25,545 nt of DNA from Desulfobacteraceae bacterium (GCA_003599475.1 QZKK01000129.1:1-25545), one strand, 5' to 3'. Positions 15,114 to 23,160 are shown, numbered from the stretch's first letter. Translations and numbers: made by a program. Notes: a model not told the origin generated them from the sequence alone.

Positions 15114-16040
15114 TTACTTCCTCGGATGCGCTTTATCGTATGCGCGGATCAGCCGTTCGATGCTGACATGTGTATACTTCTGTGTCGTCGAGAGGCTCTT
15201 GTGTCCGAGTATCTCCTGGACCGCCTTGAGATCCGCCCCGGCATCCAGCATATGGGTGGCGAAGCTGTGGCGCAGTCCATGAGGGGAGATCGGTGTCGGT
15301 ATCCCCGACGACTTTGCCTTTAAATCCAGGATCCTGGCAATCGATCGCGTGGAAATCCTGCCGAAGTCCTTGTTCAGGAAAAGGGGACCGTCCGCATCCG
15401 GGCAACCCCCATTTATTCCTGCACCTCGTTCGTACCTCAACCGTTCCATGTAAGCGGCAATCGCCTCCAGCGCTTTTTTCCCTACCGGAACCAGGCGCTC
15501 CTTTCTCCCTTTTCCGAAAACCCTTATCAGTCCCGCTGCAAAGTCCACATCGAACACGTTCAATCCGGCGAGCTCGGATACCCGGATGCCGGTGGAATAA
15601 AGCGTCTCGAACATCGCGCGGTTCCTGAGATTCAAGACGGTATCCGTTTCGATATGGTCCAGCAGGTGGAACATGGAGTCTACACTCAGGAAATCCGGAA
15701 TCGTCTTCTCCTGCCTGGGGGTGGCCACCAGCGCCGCCGGATTATCCGTGAGGATCCCCCGCCTGATCAGATATCGAAAAAAGGAACGCACGGCGGACAG
15801 TTTTCTTGCGATAGTCGCTCTGCTGTTTTTTTTGTGCAGTACCCCCAGGTATTCCCGTATCATCAACCTGTCCACGGGCGGGCTCATACCGGTATGCGCA
15901 CTGCCTGAGTCATCCGGGCGCCGTTCTCCGACAAACCGGCTGAATTCGGCCAGATCATGCATGTATGCCCGGCGGGTGTGCTCCGAGAAGCCCCTTTCGG
16001 AGACGAGCGATTCCGTAAATTCTTTGATCAGCTCTTTCAT
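15114..16040 (-). CDS. xerC: Tyrosine recombinase XerC
   Basis: Site-specific recombinase that, with XerD, resolves chromosome dimers at dif. 308 residues. N-terminal SAM-like core-binding domain (about 1-95), then the catalytic domain with all six expected residues: Arg153 ([12 protein letters not shown]), Lys177 ([10 protein letters not shown]), His254 and Arg257 ([10 protein letters not shown]), His280 (LGHKSL) and the nucleophile Tyr289 (QKYTHV). The start ATG (16038-16040) overlaps the stop of the upstream HAD gene by four bases (ATGA). Placement just before hslVU is common for xerC in many bacteria and argues for the housekeeping enzyme and against a phage integrase; a 20-residue insert after the SAM-like helices ([16 protein letters not shown] region) is unusual but harmless. 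Confidence 0.92.
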   Translation of the reverse strand: MKELIKEFTESLVSERGFSEHTRRAYMHDLAEFSRFVGERRPDDSGSAHTGMSPPVDRLMIREYLGVLHKKNSRATIARKLSAVRSFFRYLIRRGILTDNPAALVATPRQEKTIPDFLSVDSMFHLLDHIETDTVLNLRNRAMFETLYSTGIRVSELAGLNVFDVDFAAGLIRVFGKGRKERLVPVGKKALEAIAAYMERLRYERGAGINGGCPDADGPLFLNKDFGRISTRSIARILDLKAKSSGIPTPISPHGLRHSFATHMLDAGADLKAVQEILGHKSLSTTQKYTHVSIERLIRAYDKAHPRK

Positions 16041-16648
16041 CGGCCGGCCGGTCGCTTAAGATCGATCAAAGCTTCAAGCTCCTGCCAGTTGCCGACCTCC
16101 GTAAAGGGGTGCCGGCACCGGTTCCAGGGCTGCTTGAAAAGAATCGGGGTGATTCCCGCCGCATGGAGCTCATAACAGGTTTCCAACCGGTCTTCGACGA
16201 AATAGGAAATGCCGCGTTCGAGGAGCACATTCACTTTGGCGTCGCATGAACCGGTTGCGACGATCTCGATCCCCGAAGACGGAAGAAGAAGGCGTTCTTC
16301 GATCCAGCCTCGGATTGGCCCCGGATGCGGCCTCGCCGTAACGAACAGAATCGGACTGTGGCATTCCGAGATTTTCCCCAAAATTTCTGGTGCCCCCTGA
16401 ATCGGCTTCAACGCCGTCGCGTATCCTCCGTCCTGGATGCGGTTTACGATCTGTCCGATGACGGAGCCGTCGATTTTCAAACACTCGCTCAAATCGTAGG
16501 CGGTCAAATCCTCGTATCCGATCCCTTCGATTCCAAATTCATCGCGTGCGATATCTAAAAACAGCGTCATCGTATCCGCAATGACGCTGTCGATATCGAA
16601 GGCGACCGACGGCGGCGGGATCTTTCCGTTAGACCGGCCGCAGCGCAT
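16037..16648 (-). CDS. HAD-superfamily 5'-nucleotidase (NT5C-like)
   Basis: 203-residue protein with haloacid-dehalogenase phosphatase motifs: motif I VAFDIDSVIADT (about residues 15-26, nucleophile first Asp), motif II ILFVTARP (about 107-114), and motif III with Lys plus the acidic YFVEDR (about 156-161). The helical cap (LFLDIARDEFGIEGIGYEDLTAYDL) resembles cytosolic deoxyribonucleotidase NT5C-type proteins, which remove phosphate from (d)NMPs. The ATG at 16646-16648 lies close to motif I as expected, though its ribosome binding site is weak; an open frame continues to 16876 but overlaps the preceding gene. It overlaps xerC by four bases, so both are in one transcript. The exact substrate is inferred only at family level. 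Confidence 0.78.
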   Translation of the reverse strand: MRCGRSNGKIPPPSVAFDIDSVIADTMTLFLDIARDEFGIEGIGYEDLTAYDLSECLKIDGSVIGQIVNRIQDGGYATALKPIQGAPEILGKISECHSPILFVTARPHPGPIRGWIEERLLLPSSGIEIVATGSCDAKVNVLLERGISYFVEDRLETCYELHAAGITPILFKQPWNRCRHPFTEVGNWQELEALIDLKRPAGR

Positions 16649-16676
16649 GGACGACAAGGGGGCTTCGGGTGTCCGT

Positions 16677-17003
16677 TCAGGCCGCTTTTCTGGACCTTTT
16701 CTTGAGCCGGGAAATTCTCCGGCGGTAAATGGCCGCTTTCTTTCGATCATCGGCTTCAAGGGCATTATGACGCTCCGATTTGAACGCTTTGATTTTCTGT
16801 TTGAGCTCTCTGACCGATGTGTCGGAGCGCCCCTTCTTTTCTTCCACGATGCCTCGAGCCGCTTTGATTCCGGCAATCAGCTCCGGTTTGTTCATTCCAT
16901 GCGTACCTGTAATTTCAGGTATCGTCTTGGCCAGCTCCCTCAGTTCGGTCGCTGTCATTTTTTCGAGCGGTTTCTCTTTGGCCTCCTTTTTCTTCCCAGC
17001 CAT
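16677..17003 (-). CDS. Rho N-terminal/SAP-like domain small basic protein
   Basis: 108 residues, highly charged and lysine/arginine-rich. An N-terminal basic stretch (MAGKKKEAKEKPLEK) is followed by a helix-extended loop-helix module (MTATELRELAKTIPEITGTHGMNKPELIAGIKAARG), the pattern of Rho N-terminal or SAP-type nucleic-acid binding. The C-terminal half (VRELKQKIKAFKSERHNALEADDRKKAAIYRRRISRLKKRSRK, in parts) looks like a basic coiled coil. The ATG at 17001-17003 has AAAGGAG 10 bases upstream. It is the first gene after the promoter at 17122-17151 and leads the run to xerC-hslVU. A role in RNA or DNA binding is inferred from charge and fold only. Confidence 0.72.
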   Translation of the reverse strand: MAGKKKEAKEKPLEKMTATELRELAKTIPEITGTHGMNKPELIAGIKAARGIVEEKKGRSDTSVRELKQKIKAFKSERHNALEADDRKKAAIYRRRISRLKKRSRKAA

Positions 17004-17044
17004 ACCCGATAGACTCCTTTCCTTCCTCTCATTGAAAAGCACAG

Positions 17045-17087
17045 GCGGAGGCAAGAAACCCCCGCTCTCGCAATATTTTGCCTCCGC
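17045..17087 (-). other. Inverted repeat in the 5' leader of the Rho-N-like gene
   Basis: GCGGAGGCAA (17045-17054) and its exact reverse complement (17078-17087) flank a 23-base loop. It lies between the proposed transcription start (about 17115) and the start codon, so the leader RNA could fold into a 10-bp stem. There is no adjacent T-run, so a terminator is unlikely. Confidence 0.6.
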
Positions 17088-17121
17088 ATCGATTTATCAG
17101 ACGCGAAAAAAGCAATCTTTT

Positions 17122-17151
17122 TTTATAATCAATTTCGGTTGGATGTGTCAA
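17122..17151 (-). promoter_or_regulatory. Sigma70-like promoter for the xerC-hslVU-arg run
   Basis: On the minus strand, TTGACA (17146-17151) and TATAAA (17122-17127) are 18 bases apart, 11 of 12 consensus matches. It is the strongest promoter seen in the window and would start transcription near 17115, about 110 bases before the Rho-N-like gene. Confidence 0.75.
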
Positions 17152-17280
17152 TAGCTAGGATGCAATCTTCAGCAATTCCCGATAAAAATGAAACCATGGA
17201 GAATTGCCGATGCAGGCCGGGCGATGCCGCAACGGCAATGCTCCGGCCTGCATGCCTCCGCATGCCTTCCCGCTTTTATA

Positions 17281-17309
17281 TTGACAAACAAAGCGCTCTT
17301 TGCCATACG
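17281..17309 (+). promoter_or_regulatory. Possible promoter for the ABC exporter
   Basis: Perfect TTGACA (17281-17286), 17-base spacer, then CATACG (17304-17309), a weak -10. It is oriented towards the ABC exporter, about 75 bases before its start codon. The remainder of the divergent spacer (17004-17385) holds no credible gene. Confidence 0.4.
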
Positions 17310-17385
17310 CATTCGACAGTCGGACCTATTGGAGGTCATCCGGAACGGACTGGTTTCAGATTTCTGCAAGGGTTTTTATATCCCG

Positions 17386-19038
17386 ATGAAATTTCGTTTT
17401 CTCAAATACCTCTGGCAAGAAACCGGCCCCTCGGGAACCAACATCGCCGTCAACGCGATTGTTGCAGGCGTCATTCAAGGTTTCTTGATCGTGGTCGTCA
17501 GCGGGGCAACCGGAAATGTACTGAAAGACGGTCTCAACCTGAGGTATCTCGCGTTGTTCGTCATGTCCCTTACCGCCTTCGTCATCACAAAACGATATTC
17601 CATGAATAAGATTTCGGACCATGTCCAGAATCTTATTTTCGACCTGCGAGTGAGACTCACCGACAAAGTGCGAAACTCCAGCCTGGTGTCTTTCGAGAAA
17701 TCCGGTAAATCCGAGCTTTATGCGGCCATGATGGAGCACGGCGAAGTGCTGAACCAGGCCTCCCGCTTTGCAGGCGATGCTTGCTCATCGGCGTTCATGA
17801 CGATTTTCTGCTTCGTTTATATTGCGTTGATTTCCATGACGGCCCTCTACATCTCGGCTGCAGTGACGCTTGTCAGTGTGCTGCATTATCTCAGCATCCG
17901 GGAATCCACCGAGCGCGACACGCTGGAGGCATTGAGGCAGGAGTCCACGTTTCTGGATTATATCCACCATGTCATCGACGGCTTCAAGGAGGTCAAAGTC
18001 AATACCGCCAAGAGCAACGACCTTTTTGAAAACCACATCAGGGCAAGAGCCAACCAAACGAGGGATCTGAAAGTAAAATCCGAAAGGCAGCTCGTGGGCT
18101 TGTTTATTTTCGGGCAGGTCTTTCTCTATATTTTGCTCGGCGCTGTGGTATTTCTGCTGCCCAGAATCCAGACCGAGGATGCCAGCTCCATCGGCCAGCT
18201 CGTCGCCATCATCCTGTTCATGATCGGTCCCCTTGGAAACGTGGTCGTATCCCTGCCTTTTCTGGCCAAGGCGGATGCTGCCCTCGTAAGCATCGAGAGA
18301 CTGGAAAAAGAACTGGACGCGGTAAACGATACCCGAAGCAGTGCACCCCAAAGCCGGATACAACCGAATCGCCCATTCACGGAAATCCGGATCGAACACG
18401 TAACATTCAATCATACGGATGAAAAGGGGCGAACCTTGTTCACCCTCGGCCCCATCGACTTGTCCCTGCGGGCGGGAGAGATGACCTTCATCGGAGGGGG
18501 GAACGGAAGCGGCAAGTCCACCCTCCTCAAGCTCATCACGGGTCTCTACTATCCCGCATCCGGACAGATCCTGTGTGATTCCTTCCCGGTCGATATGGGA
18601 AATTACGTGTTTTATCGAAATTTCTTTTCCATCATCTTTTCCGATTTTCATCTCTTCGACCGGTTGTACGGCCTCGAGGATATCGATGAAGATCGCGTCC
18701 ATCATTTGCTGGAGACCATGCGGCTGAGCGATAAAACCTTATACGCCGGCGGCCGCTTCACCAACCTCAACCTTTCCACGGGTCAGAGAAAGAGGCTTGC
18801 CATGATCGCCAGCCGTCTGGAAGAAAAGCAGATCTATGTCTTCGATGAAGTCGCCGCCGATCAGGATCCGGTTTTCAGAAGGTATTTCTATGAAGTGTTT
18901 CTTAAAGACCTGAAGGCGGAAGGCAAGACCATCCTTGCAGCCACCCATGACGACCGGTATTTCCATGTAGCCGACCGGCTCTTGAAGATGGAGGAGGGAA
19001 GGCTAATCGACAATTCCATGGCTGCGGTTCCGCTGTGA
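17386..19038 (+). CDS. Cyclic-peptide/siderophore-type ABC exporter (SyrD/PvdE family)
   Basis: 550-residue half-transporter with the membrane domain fused to an ATPase, the length and plan of the SyrD/PvdE (COG4615) family that moves non-ribosomal peptides or siderophore precursors out of the cytoplasm. Six hydrophobic helices are visible in the first ~310 residues. The ATPase has Walker A GGGNGSGKST (about residues 370-379), signature LSTGQRKR (463-470), Walker B YVFDE (Asp487, catalytic Glu488) and His521 (ATHDD). The order permease-ATPase and FDEVAADQDP in the Walker B region are typical of this family and not of MsbA. Start taken as the ATG at 17386 (MKFRFLKYLW); the frame is open upstream to 17188 but this part does not look coding. 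Ribosome binding site AAGGG is distant. The polyketide synthase downstream makes secondary-metabolite export a reasonable inference. Confidence 0.85.
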   Translation: MKFRFLKYLWQETGPSGTNIAVNAIVAGVIQGFLIVVVSGATGNVLKDGLNLRYLALFVMSLTAFVITKRYSMNKISDHVQNLIFDLRVRLTDKVRNSSLVSFEKSGKSELYAAMMEHGEVLNQASRFAGDACSSAFMTIFCFVYIALISMTALYISAAVTLVSVLHYLSIRESTERDTLEALRQESTFLDYIHHVIDGFKEVKVNTAKSNDLFENHIRARANQTRDLKVKSERQLVGLFIFGQVFLYILLGAVVFLLPRIQTEDASSIGQLVAIILFMIGPLGNVVVSLPFLAKADAALVSIERLEKELDAVNDTRSSAPQSRIQPNRPFTEIRIEHVTFNHTDEKGRTLFTLGPIDLSLRAGEMTFIGGGNGSGKSTLLKLITGLYYPASGQILCDSFPVDMGNYVFYRNFFSIIFSDFHLFDRLYGLEDIDEDRVHHLLETMRLSDKTLYAGGRFTNLNLSTGQRKRLAMIASRLEEKQIYVFDEVAADQDPVFRRYFYEVFLKDLKAEGKTILAATHDDRYFHVADRLLKMEEGRLIDNSMAAVPL

Positions 19039-19048
19039 GAAGCCTGTG

Positions 19049-19540
19049 ATGAGATTGATGGATAAGCTGAGGTCGTGCACGCGGTTGTGGGTCGTCGCTT
19101 TCCTGGCGCTGGGGTGCTCGGGTTCGGTCCGGACCGCGGCGGTGGACAGGATGCAGCACAGCCTCTCCCAGATAAACTTCTCCTATGCCAGGATGCAGAA
19201 AACCGAGCTGTCCGACCTCATGGAGGATCTGTCAGCAATCATCCATGAGAGGCTGGATTGCTACTCGCAAAACGTCATGGCTCTCGACCGCGTCGCGGAT
19301 TGCAGGAAGAAGTATATCCGGCAGATCGTGGAGCTCTGCCGCAGGCGCATCAAATCGGCTCCCAGGCTGGGCGACGCCATACTCTGCCTTCAATATTGCC
19401 CCATAAGCCAAGCGGTTTGCAGGGGGGACAATATCGATTTGGAGGACGCGGACTGCACTCCGGCGGAATCCAAATGCATCGAATACTGCCTGGATCTCTT
19501 CTGGAGAGGGGGCACCTTGCCAAAGGAAATGATGCCATGA
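19049..19540 (+). CDS. Cys-rich putative lipoprotein, unknown family
   Basis: 163 residues from the ATG at 19049 (an in-frame GTG at 19046 is equally possible). A basic N-terminus and short hydrophobic stretch end in LALGCSGS, a lipoprotein-like cut site with Cys23. The mature part holds nine further cysteines (about residues 71, 85, 97, 113, 117, 124, 136, 143 and 147), several in CxxxC pairs (CLQYC; CIEYC). Such spacing could serve disulfides or a metal centre, but no known family was recognised. It begins 10 bases after the exporter stop, so it is probably co-transcribed and may act with it in the periplasm. Confidence 0.65.
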   Translation: MRLMDKLRSCTRLWVVAFLALGCSGSVRTAAVDRMQHSLSQINFSYARMQKTELSDLMEDLSAIIHERLDCYSQNVMALDRVADCRKKYIRQIVELCRRRIKSAPRLGDAILCLQYCPISQAVCRGDNIDLEDADCTPAESKCIEYCLDLFWRGGTLPKEMMP

Positions 19541-19561
19541 CGGGAGAGTCGCTCGGAGTTT

Positions 19562-19591
19562 AGTACCTTGTATGAATCAGTACTTGTATGA
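19562..19591. repeat. Short direct repeat AGTACYTTGTATGA
   Basis: AGTACCTTGTATGA (19562-19575) is followed after three bases by AGTACTTGTATGA (19579-19591), which lacks one base. It lies in the 85-base gap before the SPFH gene. An operator is possible, but no regulator is known. Confidence 0.45.
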
Positions 19592-19625
19592 TAGATAGCA
19601 GCGGATTGGATTGCAGGAACCCGAA

Positions 19626-20600
19626 ATGGTACAAGAGCCTCGATCGGAAAAGAAGGAAAGCGTTCTCCGAAGGCTAAAGAAGAGATTCATCCGGAACAGG
19701 AGCAAGCTTCTTGCAGTCGGATTCATTCTCCTGTTTCTGATCGTCTACTTTGCTCCTTCCATTTTCATCACCATACAGCCGGGACACGTGGGGGTCTTGT
19801 TCAGAAGATTCTGGGGCGGCACGGTGACCGAAAGGATCTATCTCGAAGGACTGCATATCATCCTGCCATGGAACAAGATGTATCCTTACGATGCGAGGAT
19901 CCAGACCCTGAGGCAGAGCGTGGATATCCTGAGCAATAACGGCCTCACGATCCAGGTCCAGGTCTCCGCCCGCTATCACATCGATCCCTATCGAGCGGCC
20001 GCCCTCCATAAACAGGTCGGGCCCGAATACCGGGAGAAGGTCATCGTCCCCTCGACCATATCTTCGGTTCGCGAAGTCATCGGAAACTACAGGCCCGAAG
20101 AGCTCTACACCACGGCAAGACATCTCATCCAGGACGATATCCTGGTGGAACAGATCGAAGAGACTGGAAGACTCCCGATCATCTACGACACCCTGATTGT
20201 AGAAAACATCAAGCTGCCGGAGCTCATCAACGATGCCATCGAGTCCAAGCTCAAGCAGCAGCAGGAATACCTCGCCTACGAGTTCAAGCTGAGCAGGGAG
20301 CGGGAAGAAGCCAAACGTAGGCAAATCGAAGCGGAAGGCATCAGAACCTACCAGAATATCGTCTCCGAGAGATTGAACGGCCAGCTTCTGAACTGGCTCG
20401 GCATCAAGGCGACGGTGGAGCTCGCCAAGTCGCCCAATTCCAAGATCATTGTCATCGGAAGCGGCAAAGACGGGCTTCCCATCATCTTGAATGCTTCGGA
20501 AGCAGCGAATCTGCAGCTCGGTGAGACCCCGCCCCAGACGGACTCGATGGAGGCGGAAAACGGCGCAGGCGGTGCGGCGCCGCCGGGCCGGGTGCAGTGA
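19626..20600 (+). CDS. SPFH/band 7 (prohibitin-like) membrane protein
   Basis: 324 residues. A basic N-terminal tail (about 1-27), one membrane helix (about 28-48, LLAVGFILLFLIVYFAPSIF), then an SPFH domain: ITIQPGHVGVLFRRFWGGT, GLHIILPW, DILSNNGLTIQVQVSARYHI and FR-like VIVPSTISSVREVIGNY. A coiled-coil region follows (KLKQQQEYLAYEFKLSREREEAKRRQIEAEGI, in parts), ending in a glycine/alanine-rich tail. SPFH proteins form large membrane rings that organise proteases or microdomains. The start is the ATG at 19626, with AGGA 7 bases upstream; the open frame from a TTG at 19611 is less likely. The domain order is that of prohibitins rather than flotillins. Role in this locus unknown. Confidence 0.88.
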   Translation: MVQEPRSEKKESVLRRLKKRFIRNRSKLLAVGFILLFLIVYFAPSIFITIQPGHVGVLFRRFWGGTVTERIYLEGLHIILPWNKMYPYDARIQTLRQSVDILSNNGLTIQVQVSARYHIDPYRAAALHKQVGPEYREKVIVPSTISSVREVIGNYRPEELYTTARHLIQDDILVEQIEETGRLPIIYDTLIVENIKLPELINDAIESKLKQQQEYLAYEFKLSREREEAKRRQIEAEGIRTYQNIVSERLNGQLLNWLGIKATVELAKSPNSKIIVIGSGKDGLPIILNASEAANLQLGETPPQTDSMEAENGAGGAAPPGRVQ

Positions 20601-20635
20601 CCCCGCCTTGAAAACCACAAACAGGATGGAGCGTC

Positions 20636-20812
20636 ATGATCTCTTTTTTCCTTTTTTTTATCATCATGAGCCTGATCATCGGCTATTTCGGAAGATATCG
20701 AAAGTTCGGTTTTTGGGGGTATTTTTTTGCCTCGTTGCTGCTCACCCCGCTGTTGGGCCTGCTCCTGCTCGTGGCATCCGAAAAACATGTCCCTGAGAAA
20801 TCGGACGATTGA
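20636..20812 (+). CDS. Small two-helix membrane protein (58 residues)
   Basis: A short gene 35 bases after the SPFH stop, with AGGATGGAG directly upstream of the ATG at 20636. The product starts MISFFLFFIIMSLIIGYFGR, then RYRKFGFWGYFFASLL and LTPLLGLLLLVASEK, that is, two membrane helices joined by a short basic loop, with a charged tail. The helix-GR.RKFGFW-helix pattern is seen in small hydrophobic segments of many bacterial membrane proteins of unknown function. Probably co-expressed with the SPFH protein; small partners of SPFH proteins are known in general, but a link here is only positional. Confidence 0.68.
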   Translation: MISFFLFFIIMSLIIGYFGRYRKFGFWGYFFASLLLTPLLGLLLLVASEKHVPEKSDD

Positions 20813-21033
20813 GGGGAAAGAGGCCATCGGTCGAGCTGTTGTGCCTGCCTGATGCGGGCGGCAACGCGTAGGAAAGGCAAAGCCCATGAATGCGTGCTTG
20901 GCTTTACCGGACGCCCCGCCCCCTGAAATATTTCTTTGCAGGAAATGCTTGCACTCGGGGGGAAAAAGGAATAATCAGACACTGTCTCGAACTTTAAAAA
21001 CATGCCCACATGACTCAGAACAAGGAGGAACCC

Positions 21034-21600
21034 ATGGTCAAACCGGAAAAGGAAAAGCCGTCGTATACCACTGGACCCGAAGCAAAGGCTGAAGCCGAGC
21101 CCGCCGCAGGCATCGAGGCGGCACCCCCGGCCGTGCCGAAACATGAGATCGAAGGGATCATCCGCAAGCGCGTGTATGCGTCCATGGTCGTCGGTCTGGC
21201 TCCCGTCCCCCTGCTCGATCTTGCGGGCACAAGCCTCATCCAGATCGAGATGGTTCGCGCTCTGGCCATACGATACGGGGTACCCTTTCAGGCCGACATC
21301 ACCAAGACCATCATCAGCTCCCTGGTGGGAGGCGCCCTGCCCGTTGCGGCCGCTCCGGCCGTGGCCAGCATGGTGAAATTCATCCCCCTGATCGGATGGA
21401 CCACCGCCGGTGTCAGCATGAGCCTGCTAAACGGAGCGATCACTTATGCGCTCGGGAACGTGTTCGCGATGCATTTTGCGTCGGGCGGTGTTCTGCTCGA
21501 TTTCGATGTCAACAAATTGGGAAGCGTCTTCAAATCGAAGCTGAACGAAGGAAAGACGGTGGCCGCCGATATGAAAGAGGAGCAACGGGCAAGCATTTGA
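21034..21600 (+). CDS. DUF697-like membrane protein
   Basis: 188 residues. The start is the ATG at 21034 because AAGGAGG lies 5 bases upstream; an ATG at 21010 is less well placed. A Glu/Ala/Pro-rich N-terminal tail (about 1-40) is followed by a compact domain with Ala/Gly-rich helices: YASMVVGLAPVPLLDLAGTS, LIQIEMVRALAIRYGVPF, TIISSLVGGALPVAAAPA and FIPLIGWTTAGVSMSLLNGA. This is the pattern of DUF697 (YcjF-associated), where the helices insert in the membrane and often sit on GTPases of the Era/YcjX type. No GTPase is present here. It follows a 221-base spacer after the small membrane gene. Confidence 0.75.
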   Translation: MVKPEKEKPSYTTGPEAKAEAEPAAGIEAAPPAVPKHEIEGIIRKRVYASMVVGLAPVPLLDLAGTSLIQIEMVRALAIRYGVPFQADITKTIISSLVGGALPVAAAPAVASMVKFIPLIGWTTAGVSMSLLNGAITYALGNVFAMHFASGGVLLDFDVNKLGSVFKSKLNEGKTVAADMKEEQRASI

Positions 21601-21785
21601 TCAAGCCGGATGACTCCCGAAGTTTCCCGGAGACCGCCACACGGCGGAATCCGATCCGCAGGAACGAAGCTGCCCGCCTCCATGCGTCCGGCGACCGGTG
21701 CGCGGCGGCGGGCAGATCTCCTGCAAGGACCGGAGAGGATGAGAAGGAAGCTTCGAATCGACCCTGCTCCAGGAGGGTGAACGCC

Positions 21786-22865
21786 TTGCTGAAAACGGCG
21801 CTTCTGTTGCTTGCCGCCTGTCTGCTCTGCATCGCCCCATGGCACTCCGCTTCGGCCTCCGAGGGGAAATCGGATCCGCCGAAACGCAAATACCGAATCG
21901 CCTATCTGGAGGGGGGGCCCTTCTGGAGCTTCACCGAGTTGCTCGATCAGACGAAGAAGGCTCTCGCCAGACACGGCTGGCTCGACAGGATCGAATTTCC
22001 CCCCGAGCTGCATCTGAGCCCCGGCTGGGGGTCCGATGCGGAAGCCTTCAAAAGGCTCTGCCGGGAGCTTCTTGCCCGCAAGGATGTGGATCTCATCCTT
22101 TCCGCCGGTACGGATGCCACGCTCGCTTTCCTGGAAGTCAACAACGGAACGATTCCCATCGTCGGGATTTCCATTTCGGATCCCCTGAAATCGAAGATGG
22201 TGGCCAGCGAGAAGGATTCGGGGATCGATAATTTCACGACCTACTTCGAGCTGGATGCCTATGAGCGGCTGTTCAGGATATTCCACATGGCCGTCGGCTT
22301 TCAAAGGCTCGGGCTCCTGTATTCTCTCGCTCCCAACGGCAAGCTCTATGCCAACTTTGAAGAAGCCCATAAAATCGCCAGGGAACGCGGCTTCAAGGTC
22401 ATCGAGTACGGCCGGATCGGTGCGGCTGAAACCGAAGAGGACTGTAGGGCGGGCATCGATTGGCTGTTGGAGCAGGGAGTCGACGCGTTGTACATTCCAA
22501 CCCTCAACTGCTTCGATTATTCGTTGAACCCCGAAAGCAGCCAGAGACTCCTTGCACTTCTCATGGAGGAGAAGATCCCTACGTTTGCCAGGGACGGAAC
22601 GCTTGGAGTCAGATCCGGAGCCCTCATGGGTCTTTCCAACCTGAATCTTGCCAGTGAGGGAGAGTTTGTCGCGGACATGATCATCCACATTCTGCAGGGC
22701 GAAGAACCGCGTTCGCTTCCCATGGTGTTCAGAAGCCCTCCCAGCCTTTCCTTGAACATGTACACGGCCGACCGAATCGGCTATTTCCCCACTTTCGATG
22801 TACTGACCTCCTGTGATGTCATCTTCCGGCAGGTCAGCATCGCTCCTTCCGCCCCGAACCGGTAA
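21786..22865 (+). CDS. TrpX/COG2984-type ABC transporter substrate-binding protein
   Basis: 359 residues with a cleaved signal peptide (MLKTALLLLAACLLCIAPWHSASASEG). The start is a TTG at 21786: AGGAGG lies 9 bases upstream, whereas the in-frame GTG at 21777 touches that site and cannot be read well. The mature part has the two-lobed type 1 binding-protein pattern of COG2984/PF04392: YRIAYLEGGPFW, then DVDLILSAGTDATLAFLEV, TIPIVGISISDPLKSK, RLGLLYSLAPNGKLYANFEE and IPTFARDGTLGVRSGALMGL. Members bind aromatic amino acids or remain uncharacterised. No permease or ATPase gene for it lies in the window, so it may work as an orphan receptor or with distant genes. It follows the DUF697 gene by 185 bases. 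Confidence 0.82.
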   Translation: MLKTALLLLAACLLCIAPWHSASASEGKSDPPKRKYRIAYLEGGPFWSFTELLDQTKKALARHGWLDRIEFPPELHLSPGWGSDAEAFKRLCRELLARKDVDLILSAGTDATLAFLEVNNGTIPIVGISISDPLKSKMVASEKDSGIDNFTTYFELDAYERLFRIFHMAVGFQRLGLLYSLAPNGKLYANFEEAHKIARERGFKVIEYGRIGAAETEEDCRAGIDWLLEQGVDALYIPTLNCFDYSLNPESSQRLLALLMEEKIPTFARDGTLGVRSGALMGLSNLNLASEGEFVADMIIHILQGEEPRSLPMVFRSPPSLSLNMYTADRIGYFPTFDVLTSCDVIFRQVSIAPSAPNR

Positions 22866-22870
22866 GCACC

Positions 22871-22902
22871 GTCGGGGGTTCAGGGTTCCAGGTTCCCCCG
22901 AC
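22871..22902 (+). terminator. Hairpin after the binding-protein gene, possible terminator
   Basis: A perfect 8-bp stem (GTCGGGGG at 22871-22878 with CCCCCGAC at 22895-22902) and a 16-base loop starts 6 bases after the stop codon. There is no T-run, so it may stop transcription weakly, stabilise the transcript end, or be a repeat remnant (the loop holds GGGTTC/AGGTTC words). Confidence 0.4.
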
Positions 22903-22920
22903 ACCCGACACCTCCTCTCA

Positions 22921-23160
22921 TGCCCGGACTGCAAATTTTTCAGGCAGGGATGCCAACCCTATTGGCAGCAAAAGGCGGATCGGTTCCTGCTGCAGATCGA
23001 TCAATTTTCCACCGAATCCTGCTCTATGGAAGGATGTTACGCCAATCGATCGATGTGGCACAGGACATGCTATACGCTCCAGCGGAGCTGGCGGTTCAAT
23101 GGAAGCTCTTTGAAGCAGAATTCAGGAAACAAATGGCATGAGGCCTTCAGCCGTCGCTGA
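22921..23160 (+). pseudogene. Cys-containing reading frame without a start, possible remnant
   Basis: In this frame the translation reads CPDCKFFRQGCQPYWQQKAD, then FLLQIDQFSTESCSMEGCYA and a tail ending HEAFSRR. The CPDC...C...C...C spacing and aromatic residues look more like protein than chance, yet no start codon with a ribosome binding site precedes it; upstream is only the hairpin repeat. An overlapping frame from the ATG at 22920 gives a 73-residue product ending LFEAEFRKQMA, and cannot be excluded as the real one. Family not recognised. Confidence 0.25.

Noticed and set aside
15114..16040. Phage integrase / mobile element boundary
   Set aside because: The recombinase sits in the conserved xerC-hslV-hslU order with no attachment-site repeats or phage genes beside it.
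17188..17385. 66-codon upstream extension of the ABC exporter
   Set aside because: It has no family-like sequence and would place the proposed promoter inside the gene; the MKFRFLKYLW start gives the normal family length.
20850..20920. GGCAAAGCC-containing stretch resembling a cyclic-di-GMP (GEMM) riboswitch
   Set aside because: Only the short GGCAAAGCC-like words fit; the ordered conserved blocks and stems of the GEMM motif were not found.
21444..22934. 496-residue open frame on the minus strand
   Set aside because: It is antisense to the DUF697-like and binding-protein genes, has no ribosome binding site and a low-complexity charged composition.
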